From the NCBI GenBank assembly GCA_036852015.1, contig JAANDG010000322.1:1-64000 (forward strand): a DNA stretch of 64,000 nucleotides, in the 5' to 3' direction. Positions 35,897 to 47,609 of the stretch are shown here, piece by piece. The stretch's first letter is position 1, and each line of letters starts with the position of its first letter. This DNA comes from Pelodera strongyloides. Its lineage: Eukaryota > Nematoda > Chromadorea > Rhabditida > Rhabditidae. The notes beneath the pieces are model-generated. The model was not told the origin of the DNA. It ran no database searches and worked only from the letters and a program-made list of their open reading frames with translations. The translations under genes and the position numbers were made by a program.

Positions 35897-38800
35897 AGGA
35901 GGACATCACGTGAATTCACTTATCCACCACCATACAGTGAAGTGTTAGAGTACTTCACCGAAAACATTAGATGAAGGGGTGAGTTGGTCGGTATATGATC
36001 CGAGCTCACCTCACTCTTTTACTCCAAATAGGGAACGGACGACAATTACAGAGACAAATTTGCATTCTGCATAGGCACCTCGTCATCTCCCCAAATTTAT
36101 TATGTAACAGCCCCAGGAGAACGACAAATTCACATATTACTGTAAATTCTTGAGGATTTACCAGTGCACAACACAAATTAAAAATGAAGTGGGCTAGCTG
36201 AGGGACTAGGGTGTACGAAACATCGCGATCAGCTGATTGAACCCGCAGACGGACAGGATCGGAGCGCAGAGCGCGGACAGCGCGGTTGTGAGAGGGACTA
36301 GAGAGAGAGGGATGAGACTTTCGTACATCGTACAAGACACTATGAGAGGAGAGACATAAAGGGAGAGACGCGCGCGGCAATTACTTAACCTTAATATGTC
36401 CATTTATATTCGAACGGAGAACGGGAGAACTGCAAAGATCAGAAACTAGAGGCGGGAATGCTGATGTAGTCGGAGTGTTGCACCACACCGTGGAGGGGTG
36501 ATCTACTCACCAACTGCAAGTACAGTAGTACAGTATCCTAATTCTGAATTCTAATTCCGAATTCTAAATCCTAATTTCGAATACAAATAAGTGGCCAAGG
36601 CCAACCACCAGGTTCTTGGCTAGGTCAGCGGTACCCTAATCTTAATAGAAACCGCATACCGCAGGAACCAGTTCAGCGGTTCAGCCGCACTGCTGAACGC
36701 CGAACTAAATCAACTAAAGAACAGTCAAGAATGAGATCAGGGCTTGAAGAATGAATGAAAAAGCAAAAACGCTGAAGCCCAAAACTGTAATCCAAAACCC
36801 AAAACATAAGAATCAAATCAATATTCTTCTTCAATGTCACTACAGAGACGAGACTGTGGACTATGTTTGTTGTCTCGATGTTAGCATTGGCAAAGGAATA
36901 GAGAATAGAGCAGAGTCTTCTTGACGTCTGATGACATTGTGGGTGGTGGGTCTGCATAGGTGCTTATCGTAGGACGAAGGACGAGCTCATTGCTCAGATA
37001 TGAGGTCATGAGGTGTACGGAGCTTAAATCTTAACTTAAACTTACTTAAGTATGTAAGTTAGGTAACGCCCGGGTAACGCGGGAGGTTACATGTATAAGT
37101 CCGGCTTGGTATAAGTGGAGATTCAGATTCAAAATACGTGTCGCCGAATGACCGAATATGAATAGAAAAGGGTGGGACAGCGACAGGCTAATGCGCTGCA
37201 GGACCACGAGCCATAATAATATAATATTGTTTCGTATAGTGTTCCTAATTCATAGTTCACAAACACGATAAGAAGTCCAATACACGGTTCCCTTCAATAT
37301 CCCCCTTCCCTTTTATTTGTGAGTAAACAGAAAGACCCTAATCGGGGGTGATAACATCAACGAACACAGTAGCATTGGTGCTGAGCAGTCGAAAGCTCTG
37401 CACACACACACAACAAATTAAACAAATAAAGAATGGGGCTCGGTTCTCAATCGAAGAAAGCAAATAAATATAGGAATTGAAGTGAAAATCTCGATAGCTC
37501 GCCTTAAAAACAAAAAAATAGTGGAATTGTGGAATAGAAATTGAGAGGTAAAGGTAAAAAAAACCTCTGCTGCATATATTTGAAGATTACTGAACCGTCT
37601 ATAAAAGTAAAGTCTAGCCGTCTAGCCTGCTGCCTAGCTCCGCTAACGGTACGCGACACTCGCACTGACTCGCAGCGTCGGTTCATGTTTCAGAAGTCTG
37701 GACGGCTAGACAATCATTAATGGTTTAGGGGTAACCTTGGAGTCTTAGAGACATATCCAATCAGCCATATGAATAGCAGAGGTATTGGGCCAGACGGGCA
37801 TGATTAAAAGCAAAATACGGACATTTTTTGTAATTTTGTACCAGGCGATGTGGATAGGATCTAGCTAGGATGACTACCAAACTGAACATTGAGCGATTCG
37901 GTCGGTTCGCTCTCGGCATAGCACATAACAACCATATTCGGGTATTCCTAAAGTTTACGTAAGTGGTAGATGGTTGAAAACAAATCAAAGTAAACACCCA
38001 GATAGCTCGAATCGACAACGCGAGGACCACGCGAAATTCTATGTTTGTCGGTTAACATTGAGAGTACGCATTGGCGTATTTGTTGTTATGAATAATGTAC
38101 ACAAAAGTCACACGGTTCACTTGATTCTGTTTGATCACCTCGTCTGATTCAACATCACGAAAAAGGCTGCGGCGGGCAGTTCAAATACAAAAAATCCGGA
38201 AATCCATAATCATTGGTCTATCGGAAATACTCAAAATATGAATTATATGTGTTATTTTAAATAGGGTTTTAGCAAGTTAACAAAAAGAAGGTAGTTCTTC
38301 CGAATGTCTTATAACAATCCAATCAAACAGTCTCAATTTCTAAGGTGGCTTGACTAAAAAGAATAAAGGACACTCAATCAACGAGTCTCACTTCAACTGG
38401 TCTTTTTCGGATTTCGCACAAAAACGGCCTTGAATTAATAAAGGGCTGCAACACCTGCCTGCACATGCACATACTCCTTATTCTTTTGCATTAAATTTCA
38501 AACAAAGACGATTAGACGAACTACGCGTAAAAATTTAAAACAAAATACAAAAGTGAAGCAGCCCATCCAAAACATCCATTAGCTAATGGTTCTTTCCTTG
38601 GAACGCTTAGCAGAACTAAAAATGTTGCGCAATAGCGCCTAGCGCAATGAGATTTATGGGATTTACTGAATTCTATTATAATGAAGACGATTGAGCTACT
38701 TTAAGGTTAAAATATAAAGAAGGAGAATATTCAACGTGTGTGAATTTTGGAGACAAAATGGTGTAGTACAACCGAGTGGGAACCGTTAATAATTTAATAA

Positions 38801-40044
38801 AAGCGAATCCGAAATCGATGAGCAGATGCTTTGGTGACATAACATCAGCTGACACGCGGAGAGAGCCGAGAGTTCGACACTCGAAATAGCACGCAAAATG
38901 GAGAAACGATGGAATAAAGAAGAGAAGAGAGTGTGAACCGAAAGGATACACAGACAGGGCGATAGAACGAGACGTCGAGGCTTGATTTTTGAATTTAGTG
39001 ACTAAACGAGAAACGACAACGATGGGAGATCTTTAAATGACAAAAGAAGAATTTCGGGTTTGAACAACATTTAAAACAAGACGGAGGATTTACAGAAAGC
39101 ACATAAAAACTGAAGAATTTGGCAAACATTTTTGTACACAGAAGCAAAACAAAAAGTGCACTTTCGCATAAAAATGCACGTCCAGTGACTACAGTATAAC
39201 AAATGTACGGTAAAGGAGCGATGTTTAGAATGCCACACAGAACCAGATCAGATTTGAAGCTCGGAATTGTAAAATGTGTGGGCGGCTGTGCAAATACGAT
39301 AATATGCTAATTTTATGTTGTTTGCGGACGCGACCCGCTCGTAAAAACAGTCGTAAAAGCTCTGAATATTTGAATAACAAGGCGTTAACATGGCAGAAAC
39401 CAGGTCCAGGTGGAGGTTTGGACTTATATGTATAGTTTGGAAGGCTCCTAATAATAAGTGAGCGAGATTTCACAACTTCACAGCTATACTTCACAGCAAA
39501 AGTACTTGACAACTCTCGAAATGTCATATGTGTTAGAACTGAGTCTAGTACTACTTTGTCACGTTTAAAAGGACCTCCCACTATGCCGGCCCCTATACAG
39601 CAAAGTAAAATTCAATAAGCAAGAGTGACAAAGAGTGACTTTGGCTTTGGCCACTACCTGCCTCTCGACTAAACATACAAACGTGAAATTTGATACAAAA
39701 TGCTTTCAAGTAAACAAAAATAGTATAGTTTGGGAGCTTCTGAGAGGGAACGCTCATATGTTATTTATCGTAATGGAACTTCAAAGACATGTGGTTTGCA
39801 CAGGTTGAGAAATCCTTCGAGCATCAGAAACAGAAAAATTACACAACGTTGAACTGCTACCGACGTCGATGATGGAGCTATATCTTCATGAGAATGAACA
39901 CTTATTGAGATAAATTACCAAAAAAGGTTAGGAATTTATAACATGATATGCTTAAAGAGGTTATTAGGTGGTGGTAACGGAACCACCACTTCAGTTTTTC
40001 AAAGTTCCAGGAAATACATACGATGAAAACAAGCAAGGAACAAA

Positions 40045-40225
40045 TTAAAGCGAAATACCTGCCGGTTTTTGAAACGCATCGAGCACACCAGCATTCTTAT
40101 GCAGCCTATGCAAAGGACCATAAATTAGCATGTAAAATCGAGCTAAATTCGAGCAACTTTGCATAAATACGCAGAAATTCAGCTGTCCACGATGTGTTTC
40201 AAAAACCTGCCGGTAGTTGGCTTTC
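40045..40225. mobile_element. MITE family A copy
   Basis: Starts TTAAAGCGAAATACCTGCCG then GTTTTTGAAACGCATCGAGC. Ends GATGTGTTTCAAAAACCTGC and CGGTAGTTGGCTTTC. About 180 bp, in the divergent intergenic region. The last bases are degenerate compared with CGCTTTAA. Confidence 0.85.
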
Positions 40226-40430
40226 ACTACTACGCTTTTTGACTGAAACTCATCCATTATGACAATAATGTGTCAGAATATATTGATAGGAACTAAACTA
40301 AGAAGACCAACAAATGTCCCAACTGGGACACAATGGCTGTCCGTGGTTGAGGTAGAGGTATCGATCTCTTCCCCCCTCGGGGAAATTCACCCACCCTCTC
40401 TATTTTCTCTCTTCCGATGCCCTTTGTCTT

Positions 40431-40467
40431 TCTCTCTCTCTCTCTCTCTCTCCCTTTCCCTCTCTCT
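40431..40467. repeat. CT microsatellite
   Basis: CTCTCTCT run of about 35 bp. Confidence 0.9.
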
Positions 40468-40643
40468 AAATTGTGGCAATGACCTCCGCTAGCGAGAATA
40501 AAAAAACACACAGATGTCCACCAGTCTACTAACATCGCACAACCACCATCTCCTTTTTTTACGATTCCCAATCCGCTAATTTGCATATTCATTAATCAGT
40601 ATTACAGTATATATTTAAATTCCGAGCCACAAAAGTGAAACCA

Positions 40644-40782
40644 AAGGCCATATACCCATATTCACCACTCAATTCCCCATGGAAAATTCCCCGTCTTTTT
40701 CTTTGCGTTCTCACGTTTGAATGCTATTGTCTGTCCCCAGGAAATAGTTCCCCGAGGGAATCGGAGTGTTGAATATGGCCTC
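40644..40782. mobile_element. MITE family B copy (diverged)
   Basis: Ends AGGCCATATACCCATATTCA and TGTTGAATATGGCCT, with inner TTCCCCATGGAAAATTCCCC and CCCCGAGGGAAT. It is the third copy of the family seen at 61462-61594 and 62826-62958. Confidence 0.75.
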
Positions 40783-42005
40783 AAGAAGAGCCCTATTTTG
40801 CCGCATGCAGAGTTGTGCTCAATTATTGCTTATCATATTAGGCCAGCAATTCAAGGAATCAGTCATGTCAGTTAGAATATTGACAGTAAAATACATTTTA
40901 GTGAAACGACATGCTCCCGTTTTTTATCTGGGGTAATTATTATTTATATATCCTAGGACTTTTGCTTATGACAGTGTCCCTAGAAGGAATACTAGAACAT
41001 GAGAAAAATCTATCTAAAACCTGGTTGAATTGGCTAGCCCTTTTTCCATATTTAAAGATTGAGTAGAAGTTATCTTACTATTATGTAATTCGCCTATGAG
41101 CGTCTAACATTTTTTTGTTCGAATTCCATTTTACCACCTGCCAGCATTAGTGTTTAAACTATCGAACTCAAAGTAGTGAAATTTATTTTTCCTCAACTTC
41201 AACCCTCATATAAAATATTTCAGCTCTAGTCCAGAATTTCAAACTTTTGTAGTGCTATATTATTGTCAATTCAAAATGCCACATAAAAATAAAACACTGA
41301 CACCTAAAGGCATCTTTATAACATTACGTCTTAAAAAAGAATGAAAAGAAAAATGAAAAGCCTCGTATAGTACAACAAAGCCTTCGGGCGTGCAAGTGTG
41401 ACAGAGTGGGTGGTTTCCCCCGTGGGGATGCAGTCCTTTCCCTGCGCAGACCCTCTCCCTTTACGGGCTCTATTGATTTGAATGATGGGCATGCACTCAG
41501 TTCTAGTAGAGAACCTTTGCCTACTGGTATCCTTTATTGTTCCCTTGTATTTACTAGTCATTTTCTTTACTCAATTGTCTCTTTTGAATCGTTTGACATA
41601 ACCTAAGCTTACGCTATTAGAGTCTTAGTATGTAGGCTTCGTTTTATGCTGTTTGTTAGGCTTGTGCTCTGCACCTTAATTTTACGTGATTATTGTGTAC
41701 CATTCATCAAGTTTATCATAATACATCTTGCAAATAGTTTACCTTGCTTGGAGTTCATCATTTTCTCAACTCATTTGCACATAGAATTGTGACAACCTAT
41801 CTTGAATTTAATTTTGTTTCCTCAGTCAGTTTGAAGACACTGACCAAAGGGTTATACTTGAGTTCACACATCGATTGAGGTTTTCTATGTTTCTGTGCTC
41901 CGCAAGGTTTCCTGGCAGGATCCTTTAACGCTTTAACATATTACTGCACCTAATATACGGTAGTTTTCCAGGGTTCCCTTCCTCTACTGGGTTTCTTAAA
42001 GAAGA

Positions 42006-43356
42006 ATGGCCGACGATGAAGGGCCACGAATAACACTCAATAATGGACTCACTTCGTCTTCTTACGGAGGTGTTTATCATTTTTATTTTTATTTTTATTT
42101 GTTAATTTTATTGCCTTGGTGTTTTTCTATGTGTCCCGTGCATGCACATAAGGGCATGCAAATTTGACTACAGTACATGGGAATACACTTGACCAGCCTA
42201 CGTTTCAGGGGCATATGTTGGTGCGTTGAAACACGCACGAACCACCTCCGAGTTGGGTTTGACCACCTCCGAAAGCAATTAGAAATTTATATATATTTGA
42301 GTGAAACATGGTGTTTTATTAAAAACGGTCTATCACTAAGACACTAAGCTAAGGAAACCACCTCCAAACACCTCCATTTACTCACGAAATTACCCGGATT
42401 TATCAACCACCTGATATACCTCTTTAAAGGTATCGCGAATAACTTGTTCGACCCCTCTTCCCTTCCTGCTTCCTCTTCTACTGGACAGACAAGTCAACAA
42501 GCCGGACGTATTCCGACCAAATTTGATGATGCTCCATTGATTCTAGGTGAGATTATTAAATTATATTGAAACGTCTTTGTTACCACGGGAAATACGGTAG
42601 TTTTGTACCCCCACATTAATTCGTGTAATTCTTCGTTAAATTCTACTGTCTGTGATTCGAACTACTGTGGTTTTTAGCATATTCAATAGCACTGGAAGTT
42701 CAACGATGAAATTCACATTTATGAAAATTCTTATGCCATTTTTACTGTTGACAATAATCATACACGTAAATGTATTAGAAATTATTGTTTGATCAATTTC
42801 TACTTTTATTGAATGACAATGAGTTCATTCTCCATGATAACCTCATAAAAATGTGTTATTCATCTGTACAAATAGCTCACTTTCAAGCCATTTTCATAGT
42901 TTTTGTTTGTATTTCAATAACCCTTTACACGTAACGCTATTTTATTGAATTGACGGATTGATTTTCAACAAAAAATATCTCAACAGCTTCACTTTCACAT
43001 CTCCAGCACAGTGTCTTTTTGCTTCTTATTAGTTTAACATCGAAAATCCTTTTTTTTGTGAACTTTATTATTTGTATCTTATCATATCATATCATGTATG
43101 TTTTTTTTTTAAATTCGGGTATACTCTACCTATTGTTGACAAAGTATACCAAACTCGATTTATATTCAATATTATTGTTAATCTATGTGATGTGAAAAAC
43201 GTACGTTTTATTCTATTTGGACATTTCAACACTATTGTACGGCTTCATACCATATTTAGAGAACGTATTATTTGCCTCATATTCTGTATTTTATTGTAAA
43301 TTCAGATAGCCAAGGAAGTGCAAAGTACTACAACTCTGATGAAATGTCAGAAAAAG
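42006..43356 (+). CDS. Likely alternative N-terminal exons of the SLC12A9-type gene
   Basis: Three exons with in-phase junctions: 42006-42069 (ATG), 42430-42546 and 43306-43356. Each ends after the first base of a codon. They code 77 residues of disordered, Ser/Gln/Asp-rich sequence that starts MADDEGPRITLNNG and includes RIPTKFDDAPLIL and SAKYYNSDEMSEK. The third exon's phase matches the acceptor at 47274, the same one used by the exon at 46414-46516. The simplest reading is a second, longer N-terminus (total about 978 residues) for the SLC12A9-type transporter, made from a promoter about 4.4 kb upstream. It could instead be the start of a separate gene whose rest I missed, but no other receiving exon is clear before 46414. 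Confidence 0.55.
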
Positions 43357-43847
43357 GTGAACTTTTAGTGTGGGGATTTTTGGGGATGAGCTTCCATTAC
43401 AGTAGATTTGGGTATCGTCGTTTGTTTGGTTACTGGGCTGTTAACTAGGTCTTATAATACTGTTCATGTGCAAATGTGCGTCGTTCTACCGTCCTTATTT
43501 TTGTTTACTAACGAGCTCTTTGCGGAATTTATGTTAATTTGCTAAATGTGAACATGTTGCTAATAAGCTTCGCCTTTTCTTGTCTCATAAAACCGTAATT
43601 CAGTTATCATAACTAACAAAACCATATACGATGTTGTACTGTGGCGGCAGAAATTTCAATTTTCTGCAAAATTCCTTTCCGAGAGCCTTTTTGTTTAAAA
43701 AGAATAGAACGTCGTTCTCATTCATGAATCATGCTCTTCTTTTATTTCACTAGATGCCACATTAAAAAAATTTCGATTTTTTTTGTCTGAAATAAATTCT
43801 GAGAAACTAGTACTAGTCTAAAGAGGAACTGCCAAAAACTTACTGCA

Positions 43848-44015
43848 TTAAAGCGGCGCAACAGTCGGTTCTTAAAACGTATTTTGGACTCTGTGTTCCT
43901 ATGTAGTGCATGCAAATGACTGCGCGAAGGCTAATTATGTTCATTTGTTCATTTGTATAAACATGGGAATGCAGTTGTCCAACCTACGTTCAGAAACCGG
44001 CAGTTGTATCGCTTT
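43848..44015. mobile_element. Diverged MITE family A copy
   Basis: Starts TTAAAGCGGCGCAACAGTCG, then GTTCTTAAAACGTAT; ends CCTACGTTCAGAAACCGGCA and TATCGCTTTGA. Contains CATGCAAATGAC. Confidence 0.7.
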
Positions 44016-44254
44016 GACTATTTTGAAGGGTGATGCTGGTTTTTATGCATTTTTGTATTGTTTTCTAATTTTAATTTTTTAGTTCTTTCCTCCAATTTAC
44101 TATTGACTATAAATTCGTCGTTCTATCGTGCAGCTCTCGTATTTCCATTCTTGTTTATAAACAATTGACGGGGTTCCATTCACGCATCTGATTATCAAAA
44201 TAGTCATTCATATTCGAATTGTCCCTCCCCTGCATCGGAAACTCTAAGATCTGA

Positions 44255-44395
44255 GTTGGTATTTTAACTGAACTTTTCCATTTCGGAATTCCATCTCGGA
44301 AATGTCTCGGTCTCCGAATTTCCATGCTATTTCTTTACTATGCGACTATTCCGAGATGCGATTCCGAGATGGAAAAGTTCAGTTAAAATACCGAC
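44255..44395. mobile_element. 141-bp hairpin element
   Basis: Left arm GTTGGTATTTTAACTGAACT then TTTCCATTTCGGAATTCC; right arm GATTCCGAGATGGAAAAGTT then CAGTTAAAATACCGAC. The arms pair almost fully around an AT-rich loop. No second copy was seen. Confidence 0.8.
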
Positions 44396-44517
44396 TGTGT
44401 TTTTTTTCTAATTTTTCTCAAGCAATTTTCTAATTTGTCTCAAACAATTATTTTAATTGTTTAACCTATATTCTTGTCAGCCTCTTGTAGATGACATTGG
44501 AGAGTTTAAGCCGATTT

Positions 44518-44622
44518 CTAAATCATTCCTTCCTGTTTTACCTGTTGTTAGACCCGTGCTGTTTTGGTCCTAAATCATTCGTTCCTTGTTTTGCCCGTTG
44601 CTAGACCCGTGCTTTATTGGTC
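44518..44622. repeat. 52-bp tandem duplication
   Basis: CTAAATCATTCCTTCCTGTT at 44518 returns as CTAAATCATTCGTTCCTTGT at 44570. Both copies go on to GTTGYTAGACCCGTGCT. The copies differ at a few bases. Confidence 0.9.
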
Positions 44623-45486
44623 CGGCCCATTGTTGCCTTAGCTACCTTTCCGGTTGATGCCCTTATTTTACGTGAAAACCATAAACAAGAATCACCTCCA
44701 CATTGACTTTTCCGAACCTCTTTATTTTAAAACAAAAAATATTTTCCCCAAGAATTGGAGGCTGAAATTTCGCACACTAAGCATCGCGGCTATTCAATCA
44801 GCCTTAGTGTTTGGAAAGTATGCAGATAATTCAAGTCGTCACTCTTAATTATATGCGAAAGTGAATGCAAACGGTATAAGGGACATTTTGGCAACCCTAA
44901 GCCGTAAGCCCTAACCTAAGCCAAAATTCATAATACATATTTAATTCTAGTACTTATAATTGCATACTTAATTATAGTACTTGGGTCTCTTACTCCCTAG
45001 TTCATCGGATTTTTTAAATACTATAAGTAGTCAAATTGACATTTTCTTAAATTTCCTAATTAACCTGAAAACTTGAATTCTATGTTATTCTACTCTTTTC
45101 CGACTATAGTGTCCTGGAAATACTTCGGAATTTATTTTCCTTATCAAAATTGCACACCTCTCACTCACGACGAAATCTGTATGTCACCTTCTTAGAGGCT
45201 TTTTGATCACTAATAAATACTTTGGATTGTATTTCAATCTGCCTTATCGAAGGTACTCTGAGCTGCATAGTGGATATTTATTTTTCCTTTTCATGAATTA
45301 CGTGAAACGTGTGGTTATGAATGCGCAAGCTTAATTATCATTAGCGCAAAGTATGCACCCACTTTTTGAGGCTTCAGCTCGTAATGTAAAACACTACCTC
45401 AACATTTTTATGGGGCACAAATAACGGGGAGCAAGCGCATACCTTTACAGTGTTACAGTATATTTAAGTTCCGAGCCCCACAGAAA

Positions 45487-45608
45487 GAAACCTTTTATGC
45501 AAATGAACATAAATTAGAATAAAAAATCGAGCTAAATTCGAGGCATAAATACGTAAGAATTTAGCAGTCCACGATGCGTTTCAAAAACCGGCCAATATTT
45601 CGCTTTAA
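45487..45608. mobile_element. MITE family A copy, left end truncated
   Basis: Begins within the family at CCTTTTATGCAAATGAACAT and has the full right end, GATGCGTTTCAAAAACCGGC then CGCTTTAA. The first part, with the left terminal repeat, is missing. Confidence 0.8.
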
Positions 45609-45907
45609 AATGAACCTAGAACTGGAACATCATACTAATTGAAGTCCTGAAAAGCCCTACCAGAAACATAGACTATTATAGACATGAGAATATGCCAAGA
45701 CGAAGTCAAGTTATAGGGTGTTAGTACAACACTACTAACTCATTGATGAAGTAAGAAATCTCATACTTTAGAGCAGAAACTTGCAAATAAATAAGAATAT
45801 TCTTCTTATTTCCATACTTTTCTGAAGTCATTTATTATCATCTCCAACAGTTAATTTCTATTTCTGTCGTTCCAAATAAGCCCCTGTCATGTAGCCGCAC
45901 AGTGGGT

Positions 45908-46012
45908 GTCAGAGAGAGAGACACAGACAGGGAGTGAGAGAGAGAAAGAGTAGAGAGAAAGAGAGAGAGAGAGAAAGAGAGAGAAAGAGTAGAGAGAAAT
46001 AGAGAGAGAGAG
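45908..46012. repeat. GA-rich simple repeat
   Basis: About 100 bp of AGAGAGAG with short interruptions, some 400 bp before the SLC12A9 exon at 46414, followed by a CT-rich stretch at 46038-46100 that could pair with it. Confidence 0.9.
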
Positions 46013-46413
46013 GAAAGATTGTTTGCCGAGTACTTTGTGATCTCTCCCTCCTTTCCCTCTCTCCCTCCCTCTCGGCTTGTCTTCGCTCTCTCACTCTCTC
46101 GTCGTGCCTCACTTCTGACTAGAACTGCTTTCCCTGCACAGAAACAGCCCTCCAACACGGCCCAGATCAGAATAGCCAGTCATATTTGGACTACAAACTA
46201 CAAATTTCCAGGTTCGAGACTGACTCGAAATCTTTTCAATATTTGTACAGGAAGAGCAGATTCCCTGATGTACCTCTATTTTGAACGATAATACTATTAG
46301 AGCTGTATCTTTTCCTTACCTCAACTGTTATTTTAAGATTGGGGTATTTGATCCCCTGGGCCTAGGTCCAAAAACGTGAACTTCACTAATTTATTCTGTT
46401 AAAATAATATAAA

Positions 46414-47511
46414 ATGGAAGTATTCGGTGAAAACGATTTGTCGGTGAATATTGACCCTATTCCTACGAATTTACCGACAGAAGTACCAACTTCGCCCAAC
46501 GGAATTGCGGAACACGGTAGGCTTATGTAAAATATTGATTTATTGTATGACAATAATGTTTATTTATTATGCTTTTGCTCATTATAATTGTTAATTGGTT
46601 ATTTATATTGATTGGAAAATATTTATTTATTTATTTAGTTTAATTATTTTATCATCAGCTAGTAACTATTCCACTTATACGCAATGTTATTACCTGTTAT
46701 TATTTCTGTAATTTCCTATAATTTCGAAAATACCTTTTCTATAAATGTGGCTATTATTTCCCATATGGTCAGTGCAATACAGATCTTCCCACGTTTTATG
46801 TTTTCCGGTGGCCAATTCTTCGACTGTTTTTATTCCATTTTATTGGTCAATTGTCCGTCGCTCTTTAGACCTTTTACTTTTACTAGGAATTCTTATTTAT
46901 CGTTTTATCCTGTCATCGAGGCTAGAGGGAAGCTTTCTTGGGTCTTGGGTCTACGTTAAATAGTATACCATATTTCTATTGTTAGATGCGGAGACAAATT
47001 TGCATATCTAAAATTTTGTATGTGTATTGAACAAATTTGTAGTTAATAGAAGACTGTTGCAGTCTCGAAGTAAACTTAAACATTGACCTGTGGTCTCAAT
47101 TTGTAGACTGTAGGATGCTGTTAACGTTAACTTTAATTGTTAGCTTTTCCGGCATTTGTTTTGGCAGGGCATTTCTTGCACAGGAGGTGCTGGTGTATGG
47201 TGGAGGTGCTTCAATCATATTTGTAAGGAGCGAAAATATTTTAGATACTTTATTACAATTTAATATTTTTCAGATGAGAACACAATAAATCGATCGAGAA
47301 ATACGATGACGTCAGGGCCACCATCACCGAGTTAGTCATTACTATTTGTTGCCCCTATGCTAGATACTGTAGATGTAAGTTCACTCAACCACCAGCTAGC
47401 CGAAATAATTACTTGACTGCTAGGGGACAATACCAGATAATGTGTTTCAACATTTCCCTTACCATAGAAAATAACGGAAATCGTGAATTAATTTTTAAAG
47501 CAAAAGAAAAA

Positions 47512-47551
<40 letters not shown>

Positions 47552-47559
47552 TATAATAT

Positions 47560-47609
<50 letters not shown>

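Larger units (their letters stand above)
35198..42005. other. Divergent intergenic region, TRIM-NHL to SLC12A9
   Basis: About 6.8 kb between two genes read away from each other, so it should hold both promoters. I found no convincing exon. It contains GA and CT tracts (35850-35896, 40431-40467), a MITE family A copy (40045-40225), a family B copy (40644-40782) and short iterated ATTCTAATTCCGAATTC at about 36537-36585. A T-rich acceptor (TAGTTTTCCAG, ending 41971) lies just before the start at 42006 and could serve a 5' UTR intron or a spliced leader. Confidence 0.5.

Noticed and set aside
39225..39581. 118-codon minus-strand reading frame
   Set aside because: No recognisable motif, no splice context, and composition like the surrounding intergenic DNA.
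44491..44575. Exon reading DDIGEFKPISKS after the 42006-43356 exon set
   Set aside because: It is in phase from a TTGTAG acceptor, but no clear donor precedes the stop, and it overlaps a tandem duplication; too weak to call.
45838..46158. Ser/Leu-rich and Arg/Glu-rich reading frames over GA/CT tracts (also 31681-31918, 35673-35909, 40293-40492, 63613-63936)
   Set aside because: Composition comes from simple repeats; no splice or start context supports coding.
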